Source: Streptomyces sp. SM11
Lineage (GTDB): Bacteria > Actinomycetota > Actinomycetes > Streptomycetales > Streptomycetaceae
DNA: 39,942 bases
Direction: 5' to 3'
Assembly (NCBI RefSeq): GCF_002910905.1
Contig: NZ_NEUE01000214.1
Location: forward strand, 1 to 39,942
Positions 1-10,436 of this stretch are shown here, piece by piece; the stretch's first letter is position 1; the number at the start of each line of letters is the position of its first letter. The translations under genes and the position numbers were made by a program. The notes under the pieces were generated by a model, which was given only the letters and a program-made list of their open reading frames with translations, made no database searches and was not told the origin of the DNA.

Positions 1-61
1 CGCCCCCCCCGTTATGTTTTTCGCGGTCCTGCAATGGGGCCGCTGGCCTCCGGGGCCGGTA

Positions 62-268
62 TGACTGTGTCCCCTCTGTCGATCGGATGACCTGGGGGGT
101 GGTGTCGCCGGGCCCGGCAGGTGCCGTCGGAGACGCTGATGAGAGACCCGGCTACCGCCCGATCCGGCGCAATGCCGGGCAGTTCGCGGGCGGCAGGTCT
201 GCATAACGTGGATGCGCGAGCACGGTGCCACCGCCGAGGCCGGCACGGTCAACGACCTGGAGAGGGTG
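62..268 (+). ncRNA. Candidate IS110 bridge RNA in the transposase 5' non-coding end
   Basis: IS110-group elements carry a structured guide (bridge) RNA in the long non-coding end upstream of the transposase. Here that end is about 270 bases and folds on paper. Arms 155-161 (CCGCCCG) and 187-193 (CGGGCGG) pair perfectly, with an inner stem 164-168/174-178 (CCGGC/GCCGG) and unpaired bases between the two stems, which resembles a bridge-RNA internal loop. A further palindrome, GCCGGGCCCGGC, lies at 107-118. The RNA ends and the target- and donor-pairing bases cannot be assigned because the insertion site and element ends are not known. Family expectation plus visible structure; no homology search was possible. 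Confidence 0.35.
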
Positions 269-270
269 CG

Positions 271-1485
271 ATGTTCGACATCGAAGGCGTGGGCGTCTTC
301 CTCGGGATGGACGTCGGCAAGACCGCCCACCACGGCCACGGGCTCACCCCGGCCGGGAAGAAGGTCTTCGACAAGCCGATGCCCAACAGCGAGCCGAAGC
401 TGCGGGCGGTCTTCGACAAGCTCAAGGCCAAGTTCGGCACGGTCCTGGTCATCGTGGACCAGCCAGCGTCCATCGGCGCTCTGCCCCTGACCGTGGCCCG
501 CGACGCGGGCTGCGAGGTCGCCTACCTGCCCGGGCTTGCCATGCGACGGATCGCTGATCTGTATCCGGGCGAGGCGAAAACGGACGCGAAGGACGCGGCG
601 GTGATCGCGGACGCCGCCCGGACGATGCCCCACACTCTGCGTTCGCTGGAGCTGACCGACGAGATCACCGCCGAGCTCACGGTGTTGACTGGCTTCGACC
701 AGGACCTCGCGGCCGAGGCGACCCGCACCAGCAACCGGATACGCGGGCTCCTCACCCAGTTTCACCCGTCGCTGGAGCGCGTGCTCGGGCCCCGGCTGGA
801 CCACCCTGCGGTCACCTGGCTCCTCGAGCGCCACGGATCCCCGGCCGCTCTGCGGAAAGCCGGCCGCCGCAGACTCGTCGAACTCATCCGCCCGAAAGCC
901 CCGCGGATGGCCGCGCGGCTGATCGACGATGTCTTCGACGCTCTCGACGAACAGACCGTCATCGTTCCCGGCACGGGCACCCTCGACATCGTGATCCCGT
1001 CCCTGGCCGCCTCCCTCGCAGCCGTCCACGACCAGCGCCGGGCACTCGAAGCGCAGATCAACAGCCTGCTGGAGGCCCACCCTCTTCACCCGGTCCTGAC
1101 CTCGATGCCGGGAGTCGGAGTCAGGACCGCCGCAGTCCTGCTGGTCACCGTCGGAGACGGCACCGGTTTCCCCAGCGCCGCCCACCTCGCCTCCTACGCC
1201 GGCCTCGCCCCGACAACCAGATCCTCGGGGACCTCGATCCACGGCGAACACGCACCACGAGGCGGAAACCGACAGCTCAAACGCGCCATGTTCCTCTCCG
1301 CCTTCGCCTGCATGAACGCCGACGCCGCCTCCCGCACCTACTACGACCGGCAAAGAGCCCGCGGCAAAACCCACACCCAGGCACTCCTCCGCCTTGCCCG
1401 GCAGCGCATCAGCGTCCTCTTCGCCATGCTCCGCGACGGCACCTTCTACGAATCCAGAACCCCCACCGTCACCCTCACCGCATGA
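271..1485 (+). CDS. IS110-family transposase (DEDD recombinase)
   Basis: A 404-residue transposase/recombinase that should cut and join DNA under guidance of the element's bridge RNA. The N-terminal RuvC-like DEDD domain shows D14 (GMDVGKT), an acidic residue at D63 (IVDQPASIG, where many relatives have Glu) and D105/D108 (KTDAKDAA). The C-terminal Transposase_20 domain shows SMPGVGVRTA near residue 285, a LASYAGLAPTTRSSGTS segment with the serine-rich active-site region, and GNRQLKRAMFLSAF. The ATG at 271 is chosen because GGAGAGG lies 6 bases upstream and the family N-terminus begins there; an open frame extends back to 121. The reading frame is intact and of normal family length, so the element may be active. 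Confidence 0.9.
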   Translation: MFDIEGVGVFLGMDVGKTAHHGHGLTPAGKKVFDKPMPNSEPKLRAVFDKLKAKFGTVLVIVDQPASIGALPLTVARDAGCEVAYLPGLAMRRIADLYPGEAKTDAKDAAVIADAARTMPHTLRSLELTDEITAELTVLTGFDQDLAAEATRTSNRIRGLLTQFHPSLERVLGPRLDHPAVTWLLERHGSPAALRKAGRRRLVELIRPKAPRMAARLIDDVFDALDEQTVIVPGTGTLDIVIPSLAASLAAVHDQRRALEAQINSLLEAHPLHPVLTSMPGVGVRTAAVLLVTVGDGTGFPSAAHLASYAGLAPTTRSSGTSIHGEHAPRGGNRQLKRAMFLSAFACMNADAASRTYYDRQRARGKTHTQALLRLARQRISVLFAMLRDGTFYESRTPTVTLTA

Positions 1486-1516
1486 CCACCCCAAATAGCC
1501 CCATACCAGACACCAC

Positions 1517-1532
1517 GTCCTTGACGAAGGAC
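1517..1532. repeat. Perfect 6-bp hairpin with GACG loop at the IS110 3' end
   Basis: GTCCTT (1517-1522) and AAGGAC (1527-1532) are exact reverse complements around GACG. The hairpin is 32 bases after the transposase stop. It could be a terminator for the transposase or part of the element's right end. Confidence 0.5.
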
Positions 1533-1540
1533 ATAGAGAC

Positions 1541-1624
1541 ACCCCCCCCACCGTGCGCGCCTGGCGCGAGGTGAACGAACTCGCCGACCGCGATCTGATG
1601 ATCGCCGGGGAGTGGCTGGTCTGA
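1541..1624 (+). pseudogene. 3' remnant of an interrupted gene
   Basis: From about 1541 the plus strand reads in one frame to a TGA at 1622-1624. The last 23 codons (from GTG 1553) give VRAWREVNELADRDL followed by MIAGEWLV. The strongly biased third positions and protein-like composition suggest the true C-terminus of a gene whose 5' part was lost or separated by IS110. I do not recognise the protein. It runs convergent to comEC. Confidence 0.4.
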
Positions 1625-1656
1625 CCTGGTGCTCGCCGGGGAGTGGCTGATCCGAC
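1602..1656. repeat. Imperfect 31-bp tandem duplication over a stop codon
   Basis: The segment TCGCCGGGGAGTGGCTG starts at 1602 and again at 1633, each followed by a near-identical tail (GTCTGACC, then ATCCGACC). The first copy includes the stop codon of the gene remnant ending at 1624, so the second copy is downstream of it. Confidence 0.7.
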
Positions 1657-1723
1657 CCGCGCGATCCGGCCCCCGCGAGCGGCGCAGCGTGACAACGCGC
1701 GGGCGGGACGGGCTCCGGCGGAG

Positions 1724-4240
1724 TCATGACCTGCCCACCGCCCGAAGCTCCTTCCCGGCGCCCGTCACCGCGATCGGCCCGTCGGTGTCGGTGCGCAGAA
1801 CCCGGGCCCCCGCCGCCCGGAGAGCGCCCACCGTGCGGGCCGACGGGTGGCCGTACGGGTTGTCGGCGCCACAGGAGATGAGCGCCAGCCTCGGCCGTAC
1901 GCTGTGAAGCAGCCCGGCATCCTGGAAGGCCGAGCCGTGGTGAGCCACCTTGAGGACGTCCACCGGGCCCGACGCCTCCCGGCCACGCAGCAACTCCCGC
2001 TGGGCCAGGGGTTCGAGGTCTCCGAGGAGCAGCAGCGTCAGACCACCGGCCGCCCGTACGCGCAGGGTGACGCTGGCGTCGTTCGGTTCCAGGGCCGCCG
2101 CCGGTCCCGCTCCCCCGGGCCCGTGACGCGGCCAGAGGACCCGCCAGTCGACCGGACCCGCCCGGCGGTGCTCACCGGCCACGGCCCGCAAGGTCGGGAC
2201 CCGCGCCGCAGCCGCCGTCCGCCGCACGAACGCGGCCTGTCCGGGCGGCTCTTGAAGGCTCGTCGTCTGGATCGCGCCCACCGCCCTGCCCCGGAGCACG
2301 CCCGGCAGCCCACGCACATGGTCGGCGTGGAAATGAGTGAGGACCACGAGCGGCACCCGCGTCACCGCGAGGTCGCGCAGGCAACGGTCGACCGCACGGG
2401 GTTCAGGTCCGGCGTCGACGACCACGCCCGTACCCTCCCCCGCACTGAGCACCATCGCATCGCCCTGGCCCACGTCGCAGAGAACGAACGCCCAGTCGGG
2501 CGGCGGCCATCCGGTCACGATCCGGGTCAGCGGAACCGGCCGCAGCACCGCCAGTACGAGAAGCACCCCGGTAGCCGCGCAGATCCAGGGGCGACGGGCC
2601 AGCTTCGGGGCAAGGAGCACGGCCAGGACCGTGAGGCCGGCCAGCAGCGCCGCGCCGGACCACCCTCCGGGCCACTGCGCCTCCGCCCCGGGAAGCCCGG
2701 CCCCCGTGCGGGCGACCGTGGCGATCCACTCGACCGGCCAGCTCGCGATCCGGGCCAGCAGCTCGGCCACCGGCGGAGCGACCGGGGCGACGGCGAGGGC
2801 CGCGAACCCGAGCACCGTCGCCGGTGCCACCGCGAACTCCGCCAGCAGATTGCACGGGACCGCCACCAGGCTGACCCGCGAGGCCAGGACCACCACCACC
2901 GGTGCGCACACGGCCTGCGCGGCCGCCGCAGCGGCCAGCACCTCGGCGAGCCTGCCCGGCACCCGCCGCGCGCGCAGGGCGACGCTCCACCGCGGCGCGA
3001 GCGTCAGCAGCGCACCGGTGGCCAGGACCGACAACAGGAAACCGTAGCTCCGGGCGAGCCAGGGGTCGTAGAGCACCAGGAGGACGACAGCCGCCGCCAG
3101 AGCGGGAATCAGGGATCTCCGGCGGCCCGTTCCGATCGCGAGGAGCGTGATGAGACCGCAGGCCGCCGCGCGGAGCACGCTCGGTTCCGGACGGCACACG
3201 ACGATGAAGGCGAGTGTCAACGCACCGCCGATCAGCGCGGTCCCCCGCAGGGAGATCCCCAACAGGGGCGCCAGGCCGCGCCGTTCCGCGTTCAGCGCCA
3301 CCCCCGGCGGCCCGATGAGGAGAAAGAGCAGAATCGAGAGGTTGGCGCCGGAAACGCTCAACAGATGCGTCAGGTCGGTCGCCTTGAAGGCGTCGTGGAG
3401 TTCGGCCGGCACTCTGGAGGTGTCACCGACCACCAGCCCCGGCAACAGAGCACGCGCATCCGCGTCCAGTTCGTCCGTCGCCTCCCGCAACCCTGCGCGC
3501 AGCGCCCCCGCCGTGCGCTGGATCCACGTCGGGGGCCCGGTGATCCGGGGTGCCCCCTTGTCGTCCACCCGCAGGACCGCCGCGAGGCGCTCGCCCCCGT
3601 GTGCGGGAGCCGAGAGCCGGCCGCCGAGCCGGAGCCGGGTGGACGGCAGCAGCTTCTGCCAGTCCGCCCGGTGATCGCCCGCCGCGACCATGAGCAGCAC
3701 CGGTGTACGGACCCGGGTGCTCGGGCCGTCCGCCGTCCGCACCTCCATGACCTCGGCGTCGAGGAGGAGAAGGGCCGGGGCACTGTGGTTGCCCCGCACC
3801 GTCGGGCGGGTCGTCCGGGGGTCGGAGGTCACCCGCACTTCGGCGTCGATCCGCGCATGCTCCCGCGCCAGCCCGGGGACGGGGCCGCGCCGCACGTCGG
3901 CCCCGTGGAGTCCGGCCACTGCCGTGCCCGCCGCCGCGCACAGCAGCACGGCTCCCCCGGCGGCGACGGCCCGGAACCGTCCGGCAGCCCTCGCCTCCCG
4001 AGAGGTGCGGGCGGCCGCCACCAGCAGAACGAACGCCGGAACCACACAGGCGACGCTCACTGCGGCCACCCACCGCCCCGGCAGCCCCAGCGCCGCCGCG
4101 GCAGCAGCCCAGACCACCAGGGCGGGCGGAACGAGCCGCAGGTCCGAGGGCCCCTCCCGACGCCGGCCCGCTCCGCTCCCGGTGGTGTCCCCGTCGGCGC
4201 CCGCGGCACTGGAGCCGAGCCTGGCCTCGCGGCCGCTCAT
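1724..4240 (-). CDS. comEC: ComEC/Rec2-family DNA-uptake channel protein
   Basis: An 838-residue polytopic membrane protein of the ComEC/Rec2 family, which forms the inner-membrane DNA channel in competent bacteria; its role in Streptomyces is not settled. The N-terminal third has several membrane segments and an OB-like soluble region. The competence domain follows ([21 protein letters not shown] is typical) with further membrane segments. The C-terminal part is a metallo-beta-lactamase-like domain with [18 protein letters not shown] (HxHxDH metal site), [11 protein letters not shown] and VAHHGS. The ATG at 4238-4240 overlaps the comEA stop by 4 bases, so the two genes are translationally coupled. 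Length and motifs are complete. Confidence 0.93.
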   Translation of the reverse strand: MSGREARLGSSAAGADGDTTGSGAGRRREGPSDLRLVPPALVVWAAAAAALGLPGRWVAAVSVACVVPAFVLLVAAARTSREARAAGRFRAVAAGGAVLLCAAAGTAVAGLHGADVRRGPVPGLAREHARIDAEVRVTSDPRTTRPTVRGNHSAPALLLLDAEVMEVRTADGPSTRVRTPVLLMVAAGDHRADWQKLLPSTRLRLGGRLSAPAHGGERLAAVLRVDDKGAPRITGPPTWIQRTAGALRAGLREATDELDADARALLPGLVVGDTSRVPAELHDAFKATDLTHLLSVSGANLSILLFLLIGPPGVALNAERRGLAPLLGISLRGTALIGGALTLAFIVVCRPEPSVLRAAACGLITLLAIGTGRRRSLIPALAAAVVLLVLYDPWLARSYGFLLSVLATGALLTLAPRWSVALRARRVPGRLAEVLAAAAAAQAVCAPVVVVLASRVSLVAVPCNLLAEFAVAPATVLGFAALAVAPVAPPVAELLARIASWPVEWIATVARTGAGLPGAEAQWPGGWSGAALLAGLTVLAVLLAPKLARRPWICAATGVLLVLAVLRPVPLTRIVTGWPPPDWAFVLCDVGQGDAMVLSAGEGTGVVVDAGPEPRAVDRCLRDLAVTRVPLVVLTHFHADHVRGLPGVLRGRAVGAIQTTSLQEPPGQAAFVRRTAAAARVPTLRAVAGEHRRAGPVDWRVLWPRHGPGGAGPAAALEPNDASVTLRVRAAGGLTLLLLGDLEPLAQRELLRGREASGPVDVLKVAHHGSAFQDAGLLHSVRPRLALISCGADNPYGHPSARTVGALRAAGARVLRTDTDGPIAVTGAGKELRAVGRS

Positions 4241-5454
4241 GGCCGTACGAGCGGCTGGAGGTCGGCGAAGCGGCGGTCGCCGATCCCCTTGACCTGCCGG
4301 AGCTCGTCGACGGACCGGAATCCGCCGTTCTCCGTGCGGTAATCGATCATGTGCTGGGCCAGCACGGGCCCGACCCCCGGCAGGGTTTCGAGCTGCTCCG
4401 GGGTCGCCGTGTTCAGGCTCAGCGGTGCCGAGGGTCCGGGCCCGCCCGGCGCACCGGCCGTCCCGTCGGTCCCGGCTCCTCCGCCACCGGACACACCCGA
4501 GACCGGCGGGCCGGGCCGAGCCCCCACGATGACCTGCTCACCGTCCATCAGGACCCGCGCCCGATTGAGCCCGGTCACATCCGTGCCGGCGCGCACACCA
4601 CCCGCCGCCTCAAGCGCGTCCGCCACCCGCGAGCCCGCCGGAAGCCGACGGACCCCCGGCCGGTGCACCTTGCCGCTCACATCGACGACGATCTGCCCAC
4701 TCCCGCTCGCGCCGCCCCCGCCCACGACCGGCGGCGCCCCGGCGGCCGGACGGGGGACCGGATCGGGGGCGCCGGACCGTAACGGATCCGGTGGCAGCGC
4801 GGGCGCCGCCGCTTCGTCCGCGACCGTCTCCGGCGCACGCAGTGTCTGGGGGCGTACGGACCAGAAGTGGAAGGCGGCGACGGCCACGGCGGCGAGCAGC
4901 ACCAGGCCGAGCGCGACTGGCGTGCGCGGCGCCATCCCGCACCGAAGCCGCACCCACAACGGCAACCGCTCCCGGACGGCCGACACGACACGGCGCACCT
5001 TCGACTGGCCACGACCGGATCGCGCCCCCGCAGTCTCGGGTACGAGCTCGGGTGCCGGCTCCTGTAGCAGTGCGGGCTCGTGCACCGGTACGGGCTCATG
5101 TACCGGTGCGGGTGCCGACTCAGGTACCGGGGCGGTAGTGGCATCGCTCCCGAGCCCGGAGACTGCCGCCATCAGCGCATCGGCCCGACGACGCGCGGCC
5201 GCCGCGGCCAGGGCGGAACGCCCCCGTGCGGACCGCCGCCCCCCGTGGCGTACACCGGAACGAGCGCCGGGACCCGTACCCGCCCGGCCGCCCGGACGAG
5301 TGCCGGAACCATGCCGCGCCCGTGCGGGCGTCCGCCCCGGCAACGGGTCGGACGGAGGCGGGAGCGTGGGCGTGTACGTGGTCGATGTATCGGACGACGG
5401 GGCGGAGGCGGAGAGGGCATCGGGAGCCGACGCCCGAGGAGATCGAAGGGCCAT
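4237..5454 (-). CDS. comEA: ComEA-family helix-hairpin-helix DNA-binding protein
   Basis: A 405-residue protein. Residues 1-170 are a Pro/Ala/Arg-rich cytoplasmic stretch with repeats of PVPVHEPA type at about 115-140. One membrane segment lies at about 178-198 ([20 protein letters not shown]). An SLBB domain follows at about 253-312 ([15 protein letters not shown]). The C-terminal helix-hairpin-helix pair at 346-405 ([25 protein letters not shown]) should bind double-stranded DNA outside the membrane. It is first in an operon with comEC. The N-terminus is far longer than in Firmicute ComEA (about 200 residues), which is usual for actinobacterial versions, but the true start could be downstream, for example Met95. 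Confidence 0.88.
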   Translation of the reverse strand: MALRSPRASAPDALSASAPSSDTSTTYTPTLPPPSDPLPGRTPARARHGSGTRPGGRAGTGPGARSGVRHGGRRSARGRSALAAAAARRRADALMAAVSGLGSDATTAPVPESAPAPVHEPVPVHEPALLQEPAPELVPETAGARSGRGQSKVRRVVSAVRERLPLWVRLRCGMAPRTPVALGLVLLAAVAVAAFHFWSVRPQTLRAPETVADEAAAPALPPDPLRSGAPDPVPRPAAGAPPVVGGGGASGSGQIVVDVSGKVHRPGVRRLPAGSRVADALEAAGGVRAGTDVTGLNRARVLMDGEQVIVGARPGPPVSGVSGGGGAGTDGTAGAPGGPGPSAPLSLNTATPEQLETLPGVGPVLAQHMIDYRTENGGFRSVDELRQVKGIGDRRFADLQPLVRP

Positions 5455-5583
5455 GCCTCACGACGTTAGGCACATCCGCCGGAACCCGCTGAGCAGCACC
5501 GATTCCTGTGGACAGTCCGGCAGTTGTGGACAACTCGGCCACACCACGGGGTGAAATTCCGCACCCCGTTCAGGTCACCGCGC

Positions 5584-6429
5584 TCACCGCAGCGAGATCA
5601 CCGCACCGAGCAGCCCCGGCCCCGTATGCGCCCCGATCACCGCGCCGACCTCGCTGACATGGAGGTCGACCAGACCGGGAACGCGTTCGCGCAACCGCTC
5701 GGCCAGGCGCTCCGCGCGCTCCGGGGCAGCGAGGTGGTGGACGGCGATGTCCACCGGGGCCGTCCCCGCCTGTTCGGCGACGATCTCCTCCAGGCGGGCG
5801 ATGGCCCTGGACGCCGTCCGCACCTTCTCCAGCATCTCGATCCGTCCCCCGTCGAGCTCCAGGATCGGCTTCACCGCCAGCGCGGAACCCAGCAGGGCCT
5901 GTGCCGTGCCGATACGGCCGCCCCGGCGCAGATAATCGAGGGTGTCGACATAGAAATACGCCGAGGTGCCTGCGGCCCGCTTCTCCGCGGCCGTCACCGC
6001 TTCGTCCAGGCCACCGCCCGCCTCGGCGGTCTCCGCCGCCGCGAGAGCGCAGAATCCCAGAGCCATGGCGACCATGCCGGTGTCCACCACGCGTACCGGG
6101 ACGGGGGCGTCCTTCGCCGCGAGCAGCGCGGCGTCGTACGTGCCCGAGAACTCCGACGACAGATGCAGCGACACCACCGCGTCCGCCCCGCCCTCGGCCG
6201 CCGCCCGGTAGGCCGCGGCGAAGACCTCGGGGCTGGGGCGGGACGTGGTCACGGAGTGGCGTTTCTGCAGAGCCAGGGCGAGCGAACGGGCCGAGATCTC
6301 CGTGCCCTCCTTCAGCGCCCGGTCGCCCAGGACGACGGTCAAAGGCACCGCGGTGATGCCGTGCCGTTCCATCGTCGGGCGCGGCAGGTAGGCCGTTGAA
6401 TCGGTGACGATAGCGACATGGCGGGACAT
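5584..6429 (-). CDS. DegV family fatty-acid-binding protein
   Basis: A 281-residue DegV-family protein. It starts VAIVTDSTAYLP, the family's N-terminal signature, and contains VSLHLSSEFSGTYDAA near residues 104-119, the loop that contacts the bound fatty acid, and YLRRGGRIGTAQALLGS near 185-201. Members bind a long-chain fatty acid between two domains, and some (FakB) present it to a fatty-acid kinase. No FakA-type kinase is next to it here, so the partner is unknown. The ATG at 6427-6429 is taken from the conserved N-terminus; the ribosome site before it is weak. Confidence 0.92.
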   Translation of the reverse strand: MSRHVAIVTDSTAYLPRPTMERHGITAVPLTVVLGDRALKEGTEISARSLALALQKRHSVTTSRPSPEVFAAAYRAAAEGGADAVVSLHLSSEFSGTYDAALLAAKDAPVPVRVVDTGMVAMALGFCALAAAETAEAGGGLDEAVTAAEKRAAGTSAYFYVDTLDYLRRGGRIGTAQALLGSALAVKPILELDGGRIEMLEKVRTASRAIARLEEIVAEQAGTAPVDIAVHHLAAPERAERLAERLRERVPGLVDLHVSEVGAVIGAHTGPGLLGAVISLR

Positions 6430-6552
6430 GAGCCGGAGGTTACCTGGCGCGGTGGGAGTGCGGGAGCCCGGCCCCGGCCCTCTGATCGTTCATGGCCGCT
6501 TCGGAGCGTATCCGGTCGGGTCGTTGTGTATCCCGGAGCCGGCGAGAGTGCT

Positions 6553-7338
6553 TCAGTTCGTCGTCTCGGGCCGGGTCGACTTCTGCCAGGGGTAGGTCGT
6601 GCGCAGCCGCGGGTCCGATGCGGTGATCGCCTGCGGGCTCTCCTCGCGGGCCGGTCCTGCCCAGGCCTCGTCCGCCGTGCTGCTGTTGCCGTCCGAGGGG
6701 CCCGCCGAGGCGGCCGGTTCGGGCCAGTCCGTCCCGGGACCGTGGCCCGGTTTCGTGGTGGTGGCCCCCGCGCCGGACGCCGACGACGGCTCGTCCACGG
6801 TCCAGTGCCGCAGTGCACCGGCCTCGATGTCGATCTGTGCGTTCAGCGCGTCCAGGTCGTCGTCGGCGAACTGCCGCGCCCGGTCCCGCGCCGCCCAGCG
6901 CAGCGATTCCGCCGAGTGCGTGATCCGCTGCGTGCGCTCCCTCAGCTTGGGCAGCAGGCCGGCGACCGTCGCCCGGTCCGGCTCGCGCTCCAGCCTCTTC
7001 AGCTCGTCGTCCAGCTCAAGGCCGTGCGCGCTCAGCCTCCGGAACAGGTCCACCGACTCCGCCAGGGACGCGTCCTCGGCGACTCCGGCGTGCAGGGCGT
7101 CCTGCGTGGCCCGCATCGAGGTGCGCAGGGCGAGCCGGAGCTGTGCCAGCTCGCCCGCGACACCCGTCTGCCCGAAGCTCTTGGCCCGGAGCGTGGTGTC
7201 CTCCACGGTGCGACGGGCCTGCGTGATCGTGCGGTCCACGCCGCGCTTGGCCGCGCCGACGGCCTTCACGGTCGCGTAGACACCCAGCGCGACGAACGCG
7301 ACCAAGAGCAACGCCAGGATCGTGATCGCGGCTTCCAT
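6553..7338 (-). CDS. Membrane-anchored coiled-coil protein of unknown function
   Basis: A 261-residue protein with one N-terminal membrane segment (AAITILALLLVAFVALGVYA, residues 3-22), then a Lys/Arg-rich junction and a long charged helical region to about residue 180 with heptad-like Leu/Ala spacing. The last 80 residues are a disordered Ser/Ala/Pro/Gly tail. The ATG at 7336-7338 is chosen because GAGGGG stands 5 bases upstream and the membrane segment follows at once; an in-frame start at 7434 would lie inside the terminator behind leuS. This is a recurrent hypothetical between degV and leuS in Streptomyces. Function unknown. Confidence 0.8.
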   Translation of the reverse strand: MEAAITILALLLVAFVALGVYATVKAVGAAKRGVDRTITQARRTVEDTTLRAKSFGQTGVAGELAQLRLALRTSMRATQDALHAGVAEDASLAESVDLFRRLSAHGLELDDELKRLEREPDRATVAGLLPKLRERTQRITHSAESLRWAARDRARQFADDDLDALNAQIDIEAGALRHWTVDEPSSASGAGATTTKPGHGPGTDWPEPAASAGPSDGNSSTADEAWAGPAREESPQAITASDPRLRTTYPWQKSTRPETTN

Positions 7339-7400
7339 GAATGCCCCTCGATGTCTCGATGCGGCCGCCGGTACCGGTCGCCCCCTCCACCGTAGACGGA

Positions 7401-7443
7401 ACGGGCAGGCCGAGGGTTCCTTCGGAACCCCCAACCTGCCCGT
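7401..7443 (-). terminator. Two-tier hairpin terminator after leuS
   Basis: The outer stem ACGGGCAGG (7401-7409)/CCTGCCCGT (7435-7443) and inner stem GGGTTCC (7414-7420)/GGAACCC (7424-7430) are both perfect. It lies 58 bases after the leuS stop and before the start of the next minus-strand gene. Confidence 0.85.
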
Positions 7444-7501
7444 AGGGGATGGCCCTAACCACGCACAACGACCGTCACACGGTTGCCGTCACCGGCCTCC
7501 G

Positions 7502-10369
7502 TCACGCGGGGACGATGTTCACCAGCTTCGGCGCGCGCACGATCACCTTGCGGATCCCGGCCCCGCCCAGCGCCGCGACGACCGCCTCGTCGGCCAGGGC
7601 CAGCCCCTCCAGCTCCTCGTCGGTGATGGAGGGCGAGATCTCCAGGCGGGCCCGGACCTTGCCCTTGATCTGGACGACGCAGGTGACGGTCTCGTCCACG
7701 ACGTACGCCGGGTCCGCCACCGGGAAGTCCTGGTGGACGACCGACTCGGTGTGGCCCAGCCGCCGCCACAGCTCCTCCGCGATGTGCGGGGCCAGCGGGG
7801 CGATCAGCAGGACCAGCCGTTCGGCGACCGAGCGCGGCAGCGGGCCGCCGGCCTTCGTCAGGTGGTTGTTCAGCTCGGTGACCTTGGCGATGGCGGTGTT
7901 GAACCGCATCCCCGCCATGTCCTGGCCGGTCCCGTCGATGGCCTTGTGCAGAGCGCGCAGCGTGTCCTCGCCGGGCTCCGTGTCGACGACGGTGATCTCA
8001 CCGGTCCCCTCGTCGACCACGTTGCGCCACAGGCGCTGCAGCAGCCGGTACTGGCCGACCACCGCCCGGGTGTCCCAGGGGCGCGATACGTCCAGGGGGC
8101 CCATCGCCATCTCGTACAGGCGCAGGGTGTCCGCGCCGTACTCGGCGCAGATCTCGTCCGGCGTGACCGCGTTCTTCAGGGACTTGCCCATCTTGCCCAG
8201 GACGCGGCTGACCTTTTCGCCCTCGTAGTAGAACGCGCCGTCGCGCTCCTCCACCTCGGCGGCGGGGACGGCGATGCCCCGGCTGTCGCGGTAGACGAAG
8301 GCCTGGATCATGCCCTGGTTGTACAGCTTGTGGAACGGCTCGGCGGAGGAGATGTGGCCCAGGTCGTGCAGCACCTTGGACCAGAAACGCGCGTACAGCA
8401 GGTGCAGCACGGCGTGCTCGGCACCGCCGACGTACAGGTCGACGCCACCGGTGGGCTGACCCTCGCGCGGGCCCATCCAGTACTGCTCGATCGACGGGTC
8501 GACCAGCTGCCGGTCGTTGGTGGGGTCCAGGTAGCGCAGCTCGTACCAGCAGGAACCTGCCCAGTTGGGCATGGTGTTGGTCTCGCGGCGGTACTTCTTC
8601 GGGCCGTCGCCCAGGTCCAGCGTGACGTTGACCCAGTCGGCGTTGCGCGACAGCGGGGTCTCGGGCTGGGCGGTCGCGTCCTCCGGGTCGAAGGTGCGCG
8701 GGGAGTAGTCCTCGACCTCGGGCAGCTCCAGCGGCAGCATCGACTCGGGCAGCGGGTGGGCGATGCCCTCCTCGTCGTACACGATCGGGAAGGGCTCGCC
8801 CCAGTAGCGCTGCCGGCTGAACAGCCAGTCGCGCAGCCGGAAGTTGACGGTGCCCTCGCCGACGCCGTGCTCCTGCAGCCAGCCGGTGATCCTCGCCTTG
8901 GCCTCGACGACACCCAGGCCGTCCAGTGAGATCTCCTCGTTCGCGGAGTTGACCAGCTTCGCGTCGTACGAGCTGAACGCGTCGTCCCACGTGGCGGGGT
9001 CGGTTCCGCGGTCGTCGGAGGGCTGGACGACGCAGCGCATCGGCAGCTCGAAGGCGCGCGCGAAGGCGAAGTCACGTGCGTCGTGCGCCGGTACGGCCAT
9101 GATCGCGCCGGTGCCGTAGCCCATCAGGACGTAGTCGGCGATGAAGACGGGGACCTTCTCGCCGCTGACCGGGTTGGTCGCGTACGCGCCGGTGAAGACG
9201 CCGGTCTTGTCCTTGGCCTCGGCCTGCCGCTCGACGTCGGACTTGGCGGCGGCCTGCTTGCGGTACGCGGTGACGGCCTCGGCCGGGCTCGCGTGGCCGC
9301 CGGTCCACACCGGGTGGGTGCCCTCGGGCCAGGCGGCCGGGATGATCCGCTCGACCATGTCGTGCTCGGGCGCCAGCACCATGTACGTCGCGCCGAACAG
9401 GGTGTCCTGGCGGGTGGTGAAGACGGTGATGCCGCCCGCGGTGTCGACCGGGAACTCGACCCGGGCGCCCTCGGAGCGTCCGATCCAGTTGCGCTGCTGC
9501 AGCTTGATGGCCTCGGGCCAGTCCAGCCCGTCCAGGTCGTTCAGCAGCCGGTCGGCGTAGGAGGTGATGCGCATGTTCCACTGGCGCAGCTTGGCCTTGA
9601 AGACGGGGAAGTTGCCGCGCTCGGAGCGGCCGTCGGCGGTGACCTCCTCGTTGGCCAGGACGGTGCCCAGACCGGGCGACCAGTTCACCGGGGCGTCGGA
9701 GGCGTACGCCAGGCGGTACTGGCTCAGCAGGTCGGCGCGCTCGGTGGCGCTCAGCTCGCTCCACTCACGGCCGTCGGGGGTCGCGCGCGTTCCGCTCTCG
9801 AACTGCTCGACCAGCTCGGCGACCGGGCGGGCCCGGTCGGCCTCGGTGTCGTACCAGGAGTTGAAGATCTGCAGGAAGATCCACTGCGTCCACTTGTAGT
9901 ACTCGGCCTCGATCGTCGCGAAGGAGCGGCGGTGGTCGTGACCCAGACCCAGCCTGCGCAGCTGGACCTTCATGTTCACCATGTTGGCCTCGGTGGAGAC
10001 CCGGGGGTGGGTGCCCGTCTGGACGGCGTACTGCTCGGCGGGCAGGCCGAACGCGTCGAAGCCCAGGGTGTGCAGCACGTTGTGGCCGGTCATCCGCTGG
10101 TGGCGGGCGTATACATCGGTGGCGATGTAGCCCAGTGGGTGTCCGACGTGCAGGCCCGCACCCGAGGGGTACGGGAACATGTCCATGATGAACTTCTTCG
10201 GCTTGGCTGCCAGCTCCGGGTCGCCCGCCAGGTCACCGGTGGGGTTCGGCGCCTCGTACGTCCCCTCGGCGTCCCAGAAGTCCTGCCAGCGTGCCTCGAT
10301 GTCGGCGGCCATCGCCGCCGTGTAGCGGTGCGGCGCGGCCGTCTCGGCTGCGGAATTCGTCTCGCTCAT
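7502..10369 (-). CDS. leuS: Leucyl-tRNA synthetase
   Basis: A 955-residue class Ia synthetase that charges tRNA-Leu in the cytoplasm. The HIGH-type motif appears as [10 protein letters not shown] near residue 90. The CP1 editing domain is in the middle third. The KMSKS loop reads [11 protein letters not shown] near residue 730, followed by the anticodon-binding domain and C-terminal extension. The ATG at 10367-10369 ([10 protein letters not shown]) is chosen from the family N-terminus. The frame stays open upstream to 10513, but that stretch is occupied by a leader-peptide gene and a terminator hairpin, so it is a leader and not coding for LeuS. Confidence 0.96.
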   Translation of the reverse strand: MSETNSAAETAAPHRYTAAMAADIEARWQDFWDAEGTYEAPNPTGDLAGDPELAAKPKKFIMDMFPYPSGAGLHVGHPLGYIATDVYARHQRMTGHNVLHTLGFDAFGLPAEQYAVQTGTHPRVSTEANMVNMKVQLRRLGLGHDHRRSFATIEAEYYKWTQWIFLQIFNSWYDTEADRARPVAELVEQFESGTRATPDGREWSELSATERADLLSQYRLAYASDAPVNWSPGLGTVLANEEVTADGRSERGNFPVFKAKLRQWNMRITSYADRLLNDLDGLDWPEAIKLQQRNWIGRSEGARVEFPVDTAGGITVFTTRQDTLFGATYMVLAPEHDMVERIIPAAWPEGTHPVWTGGHASPAEAVTAYRKQAAAKSDVERQAEAKDKTGVFTGAYATNPVSGEKVPVFIADYVLMGYGTGAIMAVPAHDARDFAFARAFELPMRCVVQPSDDRGTDPATWDDAFSSYDAKLVNSANEEISLDGLGVVEAKARITGWLQEHGVGEGTVNFRLRDWLFSRQRYWGEPFPIVYDEEGIAHPLPESMLPLELPEVEDYSPRTFDPEDATAQPETPLSRNADWVNVTLDLGDGPKKYRRETNTMPNWAGSCWYELRYLDPTNDRQLVDPSIEQYWMGPREGQPTGGVDLYVGGAEHAVLHLLYARFWSKVLHDLGHISSAEPFHKLYNQGMIQAFVYRDSRGIAVPAAEVEERDGAFYYEGEKVSRVLGKMGKSLKNAVTPDEICAEYGADTLRLYEMAMGPLDVSRPWDTRAVVGQYRLLQRLWRNVVDEGTGEITVVDTEPGEDTLRALHKAIDGTGQDMAGMRFNTAIAKVTELNNHLTKAGGPLPRSVAERLVLLIAPLAPHIAEELWRRLGHTESVVHQDFPVADPAYVVDETVTCVVQIKGKVRARLEISPSITDEELEGLALADEAVVAALGGAGIRKVIVRAPKLVNIVPA

Positions 10370-10408
10370 GATCCTCAAAGCTCCATCGATCGTCATCTGC
10401 CGGGAAAC

Positions 10409-10433
10409 GAAAAATCCCCTCGCACAGGAGGGG
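10409..10433 (-). terminator. Intrinsic terminator (attenuator) in the leuS leader
   Basis: Read on the minus strand, CCCCTC (10433-10428) and GAGGGG (10421-10416) form a perfect 6-bp stem around a 6-base loop, followed directly by ATTTTTCG. A U-run is rare in this genome's terminators. The hairpin lies between the leader peptide and the leuS start, the position of an attenuator. Confidence 0.8.
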
Positions 10434-10436
10434 ACG

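Larger units (their letters stand above)
1..1560 (+). mobile_element. IS110-family insertion sequence
   Basis: The element consists of one DEDD transposase gene (271-1485) with about 270 bases of non-coding sequence before it and a short 3' end after it. IS110 elements lack long terminal inverted repeats, so the ends cannot be fixed from one copy. The left end may lie outside the window. The right end is probably between 1486 and about 1550, because from about 1541 the plus strand reads as the 3' end of an unrelated gene. Confidence 0.75.

Noticed and set aside
1847..4342. Open frame of about 830 codons on the plus strand opposite comEC
   Set aside because: Its Arg/Pro/Gln-rich product is typical of antisense reading of high-GC genes; comEC on the minus strand has full motifs.
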